The notes: generated by a model not told the origin, from the letters alone. A DNA stretch of 64,000 nucleotides from Nephrocerus scutellatus (GCA_947095585.1 OX352761.1:90950833-91014832), one strand, 5' to 3'. Numbered from the stretch's first letter, positions 44,612-56,700 are shown. A program made the numbers and translations.

Positions 44612-45318
44612 TGAAATTCTCTATATTAACTTCGCGTGCCCGTGGCTGGCTGGCTGGCTGGTCAGATTTTCTGATAAATTTTTAACCCACTTCCCAACGC
44701 CCGATTTTATTGAAATTTTGCAGACATGTATATTTCCGGTGACAATAATTTCTATTGAATCTCTAGGTCTAGGGCCCCACTAAACCGATTTTCCTTAAAT
44801 ATTATACACGTGTGTATATCCGATGGACACCACTTTTTGTAAAAATTTTGGAGACCCCAGGGCCCCAAAATTTTTTTTAAAAAAATTAATCCGAATTTTT
44901 GCAAATTTTATACACGCTGTTATCTCCGATCGACAAACTTTTCTGTAAAAATTTTGGAAACCCCCGGCACTCTAGATCGTGGGGCCCCTTACAAATTTTT
45001 TAAAAAAATTAACCCGACTTTCTTCAAATTTTACACACGGGTGTACCTCCGATGGACAACAATTTTGGTAAATATTTTGGAGACCCCGGGCCCGAGGTCG
45101 TGTGGCATCATAAACATTTTTTATAAAAATTAACCCGACTTTCTTCAAATTGTATACACCAGTGTATCTCCGATGGACAACTCCTATTGTAAAAGTTTTA
45201 AAGACGCCGGGCCCTGGGGTCGTGGGGCCTCATACAAATTTAAAATAAAAATTAATCCGATTTTGATAAAAATTTTTATACAGATGTGTATCTCCGATGG
45301 GCAAAACTTTTTGGAGCG
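44612..45318 (-). mobile_element. HLE, monomer-rich, 5' end missing
   Basis: AAATTCTCTATATTAACTTC, a GGCTGGCTGGCTGGCTGG microsatellite, then six monomers spaced 90-130 bp (cores near 44725, 44808, 44915, 45035, 45158, 45283). No passenger block and no AAACAACCC end: the array stops at TTTTTGGAGCGAATTGG. Confidence 0.75.
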
Positions 45319-45743
45319 AATTGGCTTGCGATAGCGATTTTCATTCAGCGGGGTTATTATACCTGAGAAAATTCAAGAAACTACTCATTCTACGCATCGC
45401 TATCGCCTGAACGTTTGCAAAGTATAATGTGGTTTTTTCAGTCTATTCCAGAAAATGTTTATGTAACGTTGCATACTATTAGGCTTCTTAGACAAATTAG
45501 TCTTTAGAGTGAATTACAACTAAATATACATACACGGGTGTGTGTAGGCACTCGCATAGCAGCAACATTAGCTCGTGTGTCTATAGAAGTGGAAAGTTTT
45601 TGGTAGAAACTCATATATCTCAGCTTCTACCAGTCAGAATTTAGTGAGGTTAGTTTTAAAACAATTGTGAAACGTGAGGAGCATATCGCGTGAGACCCGT
45701 GTGTCGCGTGTAAAAATTTTTTTTTTTTTTTTTAAAGTTTTTT
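45319..45743. other. No gene seen
   Basis: Unique-looking sequence followed by a T-run (45717-45733). Confidence 0.35.
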
Positions 45744-46010
45744 TTATGGAAATTCTGGGATCTGGCCAACAGGGTCTGGAATTTGTGCCATTTCTCAAGC
45801 GATTCGTATGAAATGCGGTATGTAGGACAACGATGCGACTATAAGAGTTGTTCCTATGGAAATTAGGGGATCTGGCCAATAGGGTCTGGAATTATGTGGA
45901 CCAAGCAATTTCTCAAGCGATTCATATGAAATTCGTTATGTAGGACTAAGATGCGAATATAAGACTTCTCCCTATAGAAATTCTGGGATCTGGCCAATAG
46001 GGTAGGTTTT
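45744..46010 (+). repeat. 119-bp satellite-like array (SatB), about two units
   Basis: Recurring blocks: CTATGGAAATTCTGGGATCT, GGCCAATAGGGTCTGGAATT, TTTCTCAAGCGATTCATATG, TGTAGGACTAAGATG. The same family is at 53590-54520 and, reversed, 57300-57925. Confidence 0.8.
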
Positions 46011-46040
46011 TATTTAAAAAAAAAAGTTTTTTAAGAAACA

Positions 46041-46706
46041 AAAAAAACAACCCATAAAAATTTTTTATGTTAATTCTCTAATAGGAGATGGGTATGTGTT
46101 AAAAATTGAAGAAAATCGGGCTATTTTAAAAAATTTATGTGGACATCCTTCGGGCCTCAGGATCCGTTCACTCCAAAAACTTAAAAAAAAATTTGTCCAT
46201 CGGAGATACACAGGTGTATAAAATTTGAAGAAAATCGGGTTAATTTTTTGGAAAAATTTTGATAGGACCCCAAGACCCCGGCCACCAAAATTTTTGCAAA
46301 AAGTGTTGTCCATCGGAGATACACACGTATATAAAATTTAACAAAAATCGGGTTAATTTTTTTCAAAAAATATTTGGGGCCAATGACCCTGGGGCCTGGG
46401 GTCTCCAAAATTTCTGCAAAAAGTGTTGTCCATCAGAGATACACATGTGTATACAATTTGAAGAAAATCGAGTAAAATTTTGTAAAATATTTGTATGGGA
46501 GCCCCCCGACCCCGTAGCCCGTGGGGCCTCAAATTTTAATAGAAAGTGCTGTCTCCGGAAATACACATGTATGCAAAATTTCAATGAAATCGGGCTTTGG
46601 GAACTCGGTTAAAAATTTATCGGAAGATTCCACGACAGACGACCGACGACCGAAAAACGTCCGACATTCGTGCCACGGGCAAGTATAGTTAATATAGAGA
46701 ATTTAA
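46041..46706 (+). mobile_element. Complete HLE without passenger block
   Basis: AAACAACCCATAAAAATTTT, the subterminal TTAATTCTCTAATAGGAGA, and five monomers (cores near 46091, 46207, 46320, 46440, 46561). A GACAGACGACCGACGACCG microsatellite and ATATAGAGAATTTAA follow. The passenger block of the long form is absent, so monomer arrays and block vary independently. Confidence 0.85.
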
Positions 46707-48234
46707 TAAGAAAAATTTTTTTTTCACAGAAAAAAAATTCTCAAAAAAAAATTGTTACGAATTTTGTGAATTAAATTGTTACTATTGGGCTTTTAAGATA
46801 ATTCAGAGTTTAGACTCAATTACAACTATCCATATGGCGAGCCGAGAAGATCGCTTTACTATCTTAAATATTGTCAAAAAAAAATTTATTTTTGTACCAT
46901 ATTTCAAATATGTTATTGATAAATCGTAAAAGTAGTAGTAGCAGAGTGAGACTTAGAAATAAAAACACAAAACTTTTACTTTTACCACAGTGAAAAGTAG
47001 TGAACTTAATTGAATGATGGATGGTTGGACTAAATCTAATCTTACAATTCTATTTTCTTAATAAAGATTTGTGAATATGTCACTATAGTTGCGTAATAAA
47101 ATGAATTAACAAATCAATTTTTAATTCGGACGAAAGTTACGTATTAGGTATTACCTGAATGTTTTGTATATGACACCGAAGTAATTTTATTTTTGAATGA
47201 TAATGATTGATAATGTTTAATTTGCCAAAATACCAGAATACTCATTTATACTTATTTGTATTAATTTGATTTTCAATTAAGGTTTCAATGGGAAAACCCC
47301 TTTACAATTTAGGCAGCCTTTAAAGGAAGTTTCTGCGACGCATTTAACGTCTATTTCTACTAGTTTTCTACTAGTGCTTTGACACAATTACAGCTCTGCC
47401 AATGATTGCAGAGCAATCATCAGTTCTGTCGCTCTTCACATCACCACAATACGATATCCATTGCGTTGAAGCACAAAAATTTGCTGTGATTATTTGGCCC
47501 TCAAACCCTTATTCAGGAAGCACTTGTGCACACATTCGAGTGTGTTTGCGCGCATGTGTAGTACATTTATAGAAAGTACATGCGGTCCCACATGGCCTTA
47601 GTTAAGGGCAGAAGATTCATTTAGTTCGTGATGATACCATTTCTCTAAGGACGCGCAACTTTAGTTTGAAGAAATCTGAAAAGAGGACAAATTGTCTTTC
47701 TACATATATAGATAAATGCATGTATGCACTTTTCACGTACACGTTCAGGACTGAAAATAATACATATGAAAATAATCTGCTCTTCGTATCATATTACCAA
47801 TGCAATGCTCTGGAGAAGAATGCACAGCAGTAAGAGTAGCATACCCATATACAACACCTGCGTTGGTGAATAAAAAGCTATTTTTTAATCGTAGTTTATC
47901 TGACGAATTCCATTCACTTCAAAACATTTCAATTTTAAGGACAGTAATAGAAATATGTATAGAGATGTGCGATCGTGTGCTGTTTGATAACAGGACGCAT
48001 CGTAGAGGTAGCGGAGGCCGTCAAGAGAATAGAGCTGGTAGAGTAAGCAGTGGTCAATTGGATCAATCCCTGGCGAGCTAGTTTTTTTTTGTCATTTGTT
48101 GTTTGTAGTTTCATTTGCATTTTAATCGTATTGGAAAAGAAAAGGCATGGGTACAAATTAACACAAAAAAGAAGACCAGGTAACATCGTATTTTCTAACA
48201 TTATAGTATGAACTCTTCTTTCTTTATATCGTAG
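46707..48234. other. Mostly no gene; possible upstream exon of the MADF gene at 47800-48081
   Basis: The stretch to 47790 is AT-rich with no frame. A 93-codon plus frame at 47800-48081 (MQCSGEECTAV...) overlaps, in another frame, text reading VEVAEAVKRIELVE. I cannot show a splice donor linking either to the exon at 48235. Confidence 0.3.
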
Positions 48235-48391
48235 TTAATGAGAGCAAGAAAAGGTGGAAAGCTTTGCGCGAAAGATTTGCACGAGAGGTAAAAAAGATGA
48301 CCCTGCCGTCCGGTAGTGGTCTCTTATACGAAACTAATTTGGATCTCTTCGAAGATTTGTGCCTCTTAATGGACTACATGAACGTACGAAA
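48235..48391 (+). CDS. MADF domain exon (C-terminal half of the domain)
   Basis: A TATATCGTAG acceptor ends at 48234. The exon encodes NESKKRWKALRERFAREV, KKMTLPSGSGLLYETNL and DLFEDLCLLMDYMNVRK. This is the second half of a MADF domain: the K-x-R-W-K-x-L-R-x-R-F-x-R-E helix and the closing F-x-x-L-x-x-L-x-x-x-x-x-x-R helix. MADF proteins are DNA-binding transcription regulators, expanded in flies. The N-terminal half must lie in an upstream exon I could not place. Frame stops at 48392 unless spliced. Confidence 0.6.
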
Positions 48392-48436
48392 GTAAAACGG
48401 TAAGAGTTTTTTTTTTGTGCTGCTACAAAAAACAAG

Positions 48437-48662
48437 AATGAGTGAGTCATTTGACGACGTTTGCCTTCGTTTCGGAAGCGCAGTTAAAAAGTTCGAACAG
48501 CAGTTAGCAGCGCCATCTGAGTCAGCTGGAGTTGATGAATGCACCGAACAGCTGTTCTTGATGATGATCATTGCGTTATTGGAAGATCTGCCAAGAGTTT
48601 CTGATTCATTTAATACAGAAATGATGTCAAAAATTGTAGAGAGCTACGGAACCAACATTTAA
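48437..48662 (+). CDS. BESS-like C-terminal exon of the same MADF gene
   Basis: Codes for MSESFDDVCLRFGSAVKKFE, QQLAAPSESAGVDECTE, QLFLMMIIALLEDLPRVS and DSFNTEMMSKIVESYG, ending at TAA 48660-48662. The F-L-x-x-x-x-x-x-L-x-x-L-P motif then S-F-x-x-x-x-x-x-I fits a BESS protein-interaction motif, the usual partner of MADF. If 48392-48436 (GTAAAA...AACAAG, 45 nt, with a T-run) is an intron, the two exons join in frame as R-K-M. Very short for an insect intron; alternatively the ATG at 48438 starts a separate product. Confidence 0.5.
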
Positions 48663-48784
48663 ACCAGCATTTAAAATTAAACTGAAAGTTCCCGAAAAAC
48701 TTTCTGCTTCTACTTGTATACTCATTTTCTAGTTTTATTTATTTTTTCACTTTTTGAAATGCAAAAATGTATATAAAATTCTTT

Positions 48785-49130
48785 TTTTGCAGATATGTGT
48801 TTTTCCATAGACAACACTTTCACAACAACACACTTAAAATTTGGGGCCCCTTGGTCCTTAGGTCCCATACAAATTTTTTAATAAAATTAACCCGATTTTC
48901 TTCAAATTTTATACACATGTGTATCTCCGATGGACAAAATAGTTGGTAACATTTTTGAAGTATTTTTGAAGCCCAATATATATATTTTTTAAAATTAGCC
49001 TTCAAATTTTAAACACATGTGTATCACTGATGGACAATTTTTTTTTGAAATTTTTGGGAGTGATCGGGCTCTGAGGCCGATTCTTAAATTCTTAAAATTT
49101 TTAAACACAAGTATATCACTGATGGACACA
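48785..49130 (-). mobile_element. HLE monomer fragments
   Basis: Four monomers in reverse orientation (cores near 48795, 48913, 49017, 49108) without either terminus, diverged and shortening to the right. Confidence 0.7.
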
Positions 49131-49823
49131 AGCGTTAATGGATAATGTGGCTTGTGCCTCTTACGAATGAAAAAAAAACGGGACTACAGGGAGACTAGTC
49201 AACTTTCCAAGTGTTCTGATTAACATCAATCCTTATCATGCCTCACTCTATTATCGCTACACCCACATTCCTTTCTACATAAAGAGTTAATTCCATAAAT
49301 AACTCAATCTTAATGATATTAGCTGGCACTGTTATTTGAATCATTCACTTGTATGTTAATACTCGTAATGCACGAACACTTAAAAAACGGTTCGATGACA
49401 TCATATGGAAGCCAAAACCACTTGCAGGACATTTTTAGCCACTAGCTGTGAAGTGTGTATTTGCGTCGTAAGTCCGATTAAAACTTAACCGATGTTTCGG
49501 GGTTACAATGACGTACCCATTTCACTTGACACCTAGTGCAACATCTACCAAGTGAATGAATGACAGTATATTTTAATTGATATAGTTATGTAGTGCAGTG
49601 CTTGTTGTATTTACCACGGGTCAGCACTTTGTATATAAGTATAACATAGCTGCATTGTACGTAGACTGATGTTGCGTAAGATAAAGATTGCTTTTTTGGG
49701 AGAAACAATAGTCGGATCGGTACTATAAGTTAATGATTGTACCGATAGATAGTAAATCGATCGATTGGTCAAAGAGTTCCATTTCACTTAGCTTAAACCA
49801 AGAAGTTTGGGTATAAATCAATA
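49131..49823. other. No gene seen
   Basis: No supported frame or known repeat. Confidence 0.35.
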
Positions 49824-50073
49824 CAATTGTGCAACACTTCTTTTAAAATTCGTTGCCAGAGGAGGGTTTTTTTCCATTAACTCTACCAGAGGAACGATTT
49901 TGGTCGCAAAATGAGGCATGAGGCAAAAATTACCGCAACGGCTTTCCATCCAGTTCGAAATATATCCAATTGTTGAACACCTCCTTTAAAATTCGTTGCC
50001 AGTGGAGGATTCTGTTCCATTAACTCTTCCAGAGGGATGATTTTGGTCGCAAAATAAGGCATGAGGCAAGTCC
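49824..50073. repeat. Two-copy tandem repeat, 143-bp period
   Basis: CAATTGT, then TTTAAAATTCGTTGCCAG, CCATTAACTCT and GATTTTGGTCGCAAAAT recur 143 bp apart (from 49824 and 49967), the second copy shorter. Confidence 0.8.
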
Positions 50074-50112
50074 GCAAGTTAATAGTAGTAGTAAATGGTT
50101 TTTATGCTATAC

Positions 50113-51171
50113 ACGTACACATATAAGCCAGAGAAAAAAAAATAGTGAAATCAAAACTAAATGAGTTGAAAATTTAATTAAAACTCATATTTTAAGACGA
50201 TTTTTGTTGCTTGGCGTTTACAAATTTCCAAACGACAATAAATGTCGTTTAAGTTGTCGTTTTGTTGAGACTAATAAGCCTGATAGAATAACGGTGAAGT
50301 TTGTTACACGACGGATGTGGAGCAAGAAATTAGGTTCCACATGAACTAAAACGACATCTAACGTGTAATGACGTAAACGCCAGCTGCAATGTCGAGTTTA
50401 TATTGCCATTTTGCTAACTGACGTTAAACGACAGTTGCAATAATATGATTGTTGTGGAATCTGAGTCACCTCCTACCTCCTACAAAAACATAAAACTCAA
50501 AGAAGAGGGGTGGAAAAATATTTCCGAAGAGTTAGTTGGTTGGCTTTAGCGCGTTTTCATTGCGGACTAAATTTAAAAAAGCCATACCACATAATTTTTT
50601 AGTTGACGTATCACTGTAGCTACCACAGCGGGCGAGGATGCATTCTGGTCATTAAGCCTGTCTTCGGACGTACCAATCAATTCAGAGATTTCTTCTTTAG
50701 CCTCAACAAATCCGCATCTGTTTTATCTTCAGGCATTTAAGAAATATAGGCATAGACATAATTTGTAACGCCCACGCTGTGCTAGGGTTTTTAAGGGTAC
50801 AAAACCCTTAAGCGTGCGTATTTTATAAACAAAAATACACAAATATAAATATGATGTTCATAGCACAACTGAACTGATTAGCGTAAAAGTTCTAGTTTCG
50901 CTTTGACAAGTGTGTTTTTTTTTATTCCAACAGGATGCGGTGCAATATCCCACACCATCAGTAAAACAGTCAATATTTAACCACTAGGTTCGGTAACCGT
51001 CTGATTAGCCGTTTTAGAGTCTGGCATAGGTTCGCTTACACAGCATAATGCCCCACTTGAACATCTTCTTAAGATTGAAAAAGCGGAGTATCCTATTAGG
51101 ATTATTACAAAATACTCATGTTATACAACAAAGTGATGTTAAAATTTGTTATAAGCTAAATATTGCCCAAC
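50113..51171. repeat. 1,059-bp tandem duplication, copy 1
   Basis: Identical to 51180-52238 in every line compared, offset 1,067 bp. It contains a 10-bp inverted pair TGGCGTTTAC / GTAAACGCCA (50212-50221, 50373-50382) and many ACGACA / TGTCGT words. It also has a compound hairpin near 50785-50815. No coding frame over 60 codons. Confidence 0.9.
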
Positions 51172-51179
51172 GTCTGATA

Positions 51180-52238
51180 ACGTACACATATAAGCCAGAG
51201 AAAAAAAAATAGTGAAATCAAAACTAAATGAGTTGAAAATTTAATTAAAACTCATATTTTAAGACGATTTTTGTTGCTTGGCGTTTACAAATTTCCAAAC
51301 GACAATAAATGTCGTTTAAGTTGTCGTTTTGTTGAGACTAATAAGCCTGATAGAATAACGGTGAAGTTTGTTACACGACGGATGTGGAGCAAGAAATTAG
51401 GTTCCACATGAACTAAAACGACATCTAACGTGTAATGACGTAAACGCCAGCTGCAATGTCGAGTTTATATTGCCATTTTGCTAACTGACGTTAAACGACA
51501 GTTGCAATAATATGATTGTTGTGGAATCTGAGTCACCTCCTACCTCCTACAAAAACATAAAACTCAAAGAAGAGGGGTGGAAAAATATTTCCGAAGAGTT
51601 AGTTGGTTGGCTTTAGCGCGTTTTCATTGCGGACTAAATTTAAAAAAGCCATACCACATAATTTTTTAGTTGACGTATCACTGTAGCTACCACAGCGGGC
51701 GAGGATGCATTCTGGTCATTAAGCCTGTCTTCGGACGTACCAATCAATTCAGAGATTTCTTCTTTAGCCTCAACAAATCCGCATCTGTTTTATCTTCAGG
51801 CATTTAAGAAATATAGGCATAGACATAATTTGTAACGCCCACGCTGTGCTAGGGTTTTTAAGGGTACAAAACCCTTAAGCGTGCGTATTTTATAAACAAA
51901 AATACACAAATATAAATATGATGTTCATAGCACAACTGAACTGATTAGCGTAAAAGTTCTAGTTTCGCTTTGACAAGTGTGTTTTTTTTTATTCCAACAG
52001 GATGCGGTGCAATATCCCACACCATCAGTAAAACAGTCAATATTTAACCACTAGGTTCGGTAACCGTCTGATTAGCCGTTTTAGAGTCTGGCATAGGTTC
52101 GCTTACACAGCATAATGCCCCACTTGAACATCTTCTTAAGATTGAAAAAGCGGAGTATCCTATTAGGATTATTACAAAATACTCATGTTATACAACAAAG
52201 TGATGTTAAAATTTGTTATAAGCTAAATATTGCCCAAC
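51180..52238. repeat. 1,059-bp tandem duplication, copy 2
   Basis: Second copy, separated from the first by eight bases (GTCTGATA, 51172-51179). Zero visible divergence means either a very recent event or an assembly duplication. Confidence 0.9.
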
Positions 52239-53519
52239 AGGAATCGTACTCTTTGAAAAGCAATCATTTAAGCCTTTTAATGATGTTGATATGAACCTAT
52301 GTCGTATTAAAACTTGTTCAATTTCTTCGAGCGAACACACGTTAAGCAGTCGATTGTAAGAGTCAACGAAGGGCATAGACCAAACAAACGGCAACCTAGT
52401 ATGTATGATGAGGTTAAAGAAAAGCCGCTAAACCAACAAAATGCTTGTGCTGCAATCAGATGGATAAGTGATTAGGCTTACAAAAACTTTGACTAGTAAC
52501 TTTAACTGATTTGTAAAAAAAAGTTTTCCACTACCAACACACTGCTCAGGTTATAGACTTGTGAGAAATTTAATTGTGTACGTTTCAATTTGCATGTAAG
52601 GATATGCAACTGCCTTTAGGTCTGCTCTCATGAAATGCTTGGCATAGTTACATAATATGAAAAGTGAGTGTGGGGTAACCACTAATTACCGTAAGCAAGG
52701 TTTTTACATAAATTTGTTGTTTGTTAATTGCAATTTACATATCGTAACGTCATAATGGTACAAAAGTGAAGTTGTACTTTAACTTATTTTATAATAATCT
52801 AAAAAAGTAATTGTAACTAAAAATATGTATACAAAGTTTACCTCAAGCCTTTTATTCAAACGACGGCTCAACATTTGTGCAAGTATACAGCTTCACAGCG
52901 GTAAACCATAGAACGTTCGCATAGGTCTTAAAACCATATGAAGAATATTTGTAGAGCTATGTTTCAAGCTAACGTCTTTTACTTAAATTTTTTGTGTTAT
53001 GATTGAAAACCACAAGACTAGAAATCCTAGTCTAGTGAGGGCCAAAATAAACTTGACTAGGGCGGCCAAACATCAGAAGAATTATGAAAACAACTGGAAG
53101 TATGATATGCACATTTCCACATGTCGTGTATATTGTGATTGGTCGAAGTGCAACCTTCTTGTGGTGTCTGTAGTCAATAGGAAACAATAGCATACGCGCA
53201 CATTTTCCCAAGGCCAAGTAAACATGAAAGCACTGCGGAAAAAATGCAATGGATTAGATATATGTACATCAAACGACATTACCAAAATGGCGTTCTATTG
53301 GAATCCGCAAAGATATTGATGACGCGAACCCTAAGAATAATATGAATGAGAACAGTAGGGTAATGTCGCTGAAAATTAAGCGGATCGCGCAAGATACATG
53401 GCAATAGAGAGCGCTTTTAAAGGAAGCGATATTTATTTATTTTTTTTTGACGTGACAACGTCTCACTACAAGGTATAAGAGGGTGCATGTTCAAAAAGTA
53501 AAATGTTAAATGTCCCACT
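52239..53519. other. No gene recognised
   Basis: A 62-codon minus frame (52206-52394, with SLEEIEQVLIRHRFISTSLK) extends across the end of the duplication and looks protein-like, but has no motif I know. Elsewhere only short frames. Confidence 0.35.
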
Positions 53520-53584
53520 GTTGTGAGACACTGTTAAGTGAGACACTGTTAAGTGTGACACTATTAAGTGAGACACTTTTAAAT
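53520..53584. repeat. Short tandem repeat, about 17 bp, four units
   Basis: Units of the form GTGAGACACTGTTAA with small changes, directly before the SatB array. Confidence 0.8.
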
Positions 53585-53589
53585 GTCAG

Positions 53590-54131
53590 TACTTTGGGAA
53601 CTAAGCCATTTCCTAAGCGATTCGCATGAAATTCGAAATGTAGGACTAAGATGTGACTATAAGACTTGTTCCTATGGAAATTCTGGGATCTGGCCAATAG
53701 GGTCTGGGATTTTTGGAACCAAGCCATTTCTCAAGGGATTCGTATGAAACTCGGAATGTAGGACTAATATGTGACTATAAGACTTGTTCCTATGGAAATT
53801 CTGGGGTCTGGCCAATAGGGTCTGGAATTTCTGGAACAAAGCAGTTTCCCAACCGATTCGCATAAAATTCGGAATGTAGGACTAATATGTGACTTTAAGA
53901 TTTCTTCCTATGGAAATTCTGGAATATGATCATTATTGTCTGGAATTTCTGGAACAAAGCAACTTCTCAAGCGATTCGCATGAAATTCGGAATGTAGGAC
54001 TAAGATGTGACTATAAGATTTCTTCCTATGGAAATTCTAGAATATGATCATTATTGTCTGGAATTTCTGGAATAAAGCAATTTCTCAAGCGATTCGCATG
54101 AAATTCTGAATGTAGGACTAAGATGCGGCTA
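53590..54131 (+). repeat. SatB array, left part (four to five units)
   Basis: Units about 118-119 bp apart (TTTCTCAAGCGATTCGCATG-type cores near 53607, 53725, 53844, 53965, 54090). The array is split by the MITE at 54136. Confidence 0.85.
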
Positions 54132-54135
54132 TAAG

Positions 54136-54443
54136 GGCTAAACTATAATGCAATTTCGCCGCCTTACGTTAAAGTCAAAATCCGACGAAATGCTTTCCAA
54201 AGATTCTAAAGTTTCTCATCCGGCCATAATGTAATTTTGTCACCTCGACGAAATAACATATGACAACTGTCAAGTTTTCTTAAGAAAATGCGCTCGCCAT
54301 CGCACATCTAATCGATTGCAAAAGTAACGAAACTATTGCGAGCGCTATTATAGGCGCAGCATACATTTTCATTGTATTCGCTCATTTAATCGTCGGGTTT
54401 TGACACTAGCGTAAAGAGATGAAATTACATTATAGTTCCGGCT
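54136..54443. mobile_element. MITE with long terminal inverted repeats and TAAG duplication
   Basis: The left end GGCTAAACTATAATGCAATT and the right end, read inversely, AGCCGGAACTATAATGTAAT match over most of 45 bp, with later agreement (GTCAAAA, CCGACGA). TAAG flanks both sides (54132-54135, 54444-54447). Removing the element and one TAAG restores the SatB unit (CTATAAG joined to ACTTCTTCC). No coding content at 308 bp; superfamily not determined. Confidence 0.85.
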
Positions 54444-54447
54444 TAAG

Positions 54448-54520
54448 ACTTCTTCCTATGGGAATTCTGGAATATGATCATTATGGTCTGGAATTTCGGG
54501 AACTAAGCAATTTCTCAAGT
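54448..54520 (+). repeat. SatB array, right part
   Basis: The interrupted unit continues directly after the MITE (ACTTCTTCCTATGGGAATTC) and stops at about 54520. Confidence 0.8.
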
Positions 54521-56559
54521 GACTCGTGCCTTTTAATTTAATCGTAATATTGGCCACAACGTCAAAGAATTTCACTCCAACCGCGCGTAAAGATTACACG
54601 TACATATTTTTTTAACAGCTCTTACTTCTCCTAGTACTATCGACGCAACTGCATTACTATGTTTGTGCAGTGATATGATATATTTAATATGTACCCACCT
54701 CACAATAAATTGTTATGAACCTTTAAATCAGCTTATAAATTATTTATTCGTTGTATGTGATGTGATTGATGATCATGTATGTGGTTTCAATAACATAGAA
54801 TCAAGCAGAGCAGAACGAAACAAACATATGCAGTAGTAGGCTGCGGTCAAGAATTTAGCCGCTGCGCATTTTATGCTGCATGTTGGTCAAAAATTCACTT
54901 TGCAGCCAATGCATTAAAGAAAAATCGACTGCGCAGTATACGCAGCAACTTTAAATTGGATGCAAATAGCTAAATGTAAATGTGAAATTGTCGCCCTACA
55001 AGCAGACTGTAAGTCGGTTCAAAATATAGCCGCAATTTCGTGCATACCGACTGCCTGCCATTTTTTTGTGCAGCACAAGCTGCGAAGCTACTTAATTCTT
55101 TACCGCAGCCGTAGTGATAGTATAGTCTTTGTTCATTTTCTATCAGTCCTCTGCTCTGCTAGATACAGTGCTGTAAGCTTCCTTGCAACTATTGCCTTTT
55201 CTTTTCGCTTATCTTATCCGTAGTCATGTTTACAGTAACTAGAGTAAATAACTCTTCGAACAATTACAGAAGAGAGAGAACCATATGCAAAAGAAATTTA
55301 ATGATGAATAATTGGCCTGCATGTATCAAAGCGAAATTCATTCTCTTCAATTCATTTGTCTTAAAATTTATTTTAAAATTAATCAATTTTTTATAAATTG
55401 AATAACTCTTTGATCTATTAAAGACGGTAGAGAACCATGCAATAGTATATTACAAAACGAGCAAGGAAAGTGGAGTGCGAGGTCGAAGCTTGACGAACGA
55501 GGCGGTAGCCGAGTTCGGCAATCTAACGAGCACGATGAGCACTTTTCTGCAAGTCGTGTACGCTATTTTTCACGCGTCCAAACCGGTTTTTTTTTGCTAA
55601 AATGAGAGAGAAGCAGAAATGTGAGAATGTGTGTTCGCTGTGACTGCAGTAAATAACAAAGAAATGAATTTTTCACGCGTCCAAACCGGTTTTTCTGCTA
55701 AATCGAGAGAGAAGCAGAAATCATAAACGACAAACAAAAGAGAATTCTTGCTCATGCGCAATGTGTTCGTTGAAGTTGTAGTAAATAACAAAAGACGTTT
55801 ATATCATAACATAACTAGTGTTGTTATGGGCTACTTTCGAGGCTAGTTTATAGCGTACGAAACAGTCACTTTCGTCTATGGGCGTGTGAAAAAGAAATTT
55901 AATCACGCCTGCATGTTTCAAAGCGACAATCTTAGCATACCATTTCGATCCATTGGTTAGTGCTGCTCACTTCTCTTCTCTTCAAATTTAATTTAAAACA
56001 ACTCAAATTTTTTTTATGAGTTGAAACCAAAAGCTGATTACTCTGTTTGGGCAGTGATATGCAATATGCAGCCACTTCACAGTTAGTGGTTATGAACATT
56101 AAAATTCGTTTATAAATAATTTATATATAATGTGATGTGATGATGATGTATGTGATGAGCTACGGTGCAAGTTGTAGGACTTGTATTTAGTATAGAAAAA
56201 TTTTAATATATACGTCCGTGCTTATGTCCCACAGACAACAAGATCTTTGTTTTCTTTTCTTTCGTCCCGGACAGACGTTGTCACGCTCAAAACCCACGGC
56301 CGTGTCCTCGACACAGCCTACCCTGCTCATTTTTTTAATTATTTTAATATTACTAGTGGGGCTATGTGGACCAGCCACATACTGCAATCTACAGAGGATA
56401 CGAAGTATACAAAGCAGTCAAAATTCAACGATTTCCGCGCTTAAGAAATAAAAACATATAGTCCAATAACAAGAATACCCAGGATAATACTCCAGTCATG
56501 ACCACAACACAAGAAAGGACCTACGCCGAAGCGTTAGCTGATAATAACAACAACGTCAC
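54521..56559. other. No gene seen; contains a two-copy tandem at 55565-55796 and worn internal duplicates
   Basis: CACGCGTCCAAACCGGTTTT, GAGAGAGAAGCAGAAAT and GTAAATAACAAA recur about 100 bp apart (55569 and 55673). Text around 54655-54790 (GCAGTGATATG, ATAAATTATTTAT) recurs diverged at 56040-56160, and 55286-55340 resembles 55888-55930. No coding frame with recognisable content. Confidence 0.45.
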
Positions 56560-56700
56560 TTGAAAAACTTAATTAAAACCCCCAACCCATAACACTTAAA
56601 ATTTTCATGTAAATTCTCTAATCGGAGATACACATATGTGTGTTAAGATTGAATAAAATTGGGTTAATTTTGAAAAAAATGTGAGTGATGGGACTCTCAA
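56560..56700 (+). mobile_element. HLE 5' end fragment
   Basis: CCCCCAACCCATAACACTTA, AAATTCTCTAATCGGAGA and one monomer (ACACATATGTGTG), then loss of similarity at about 56700. Confidence 0.65.
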
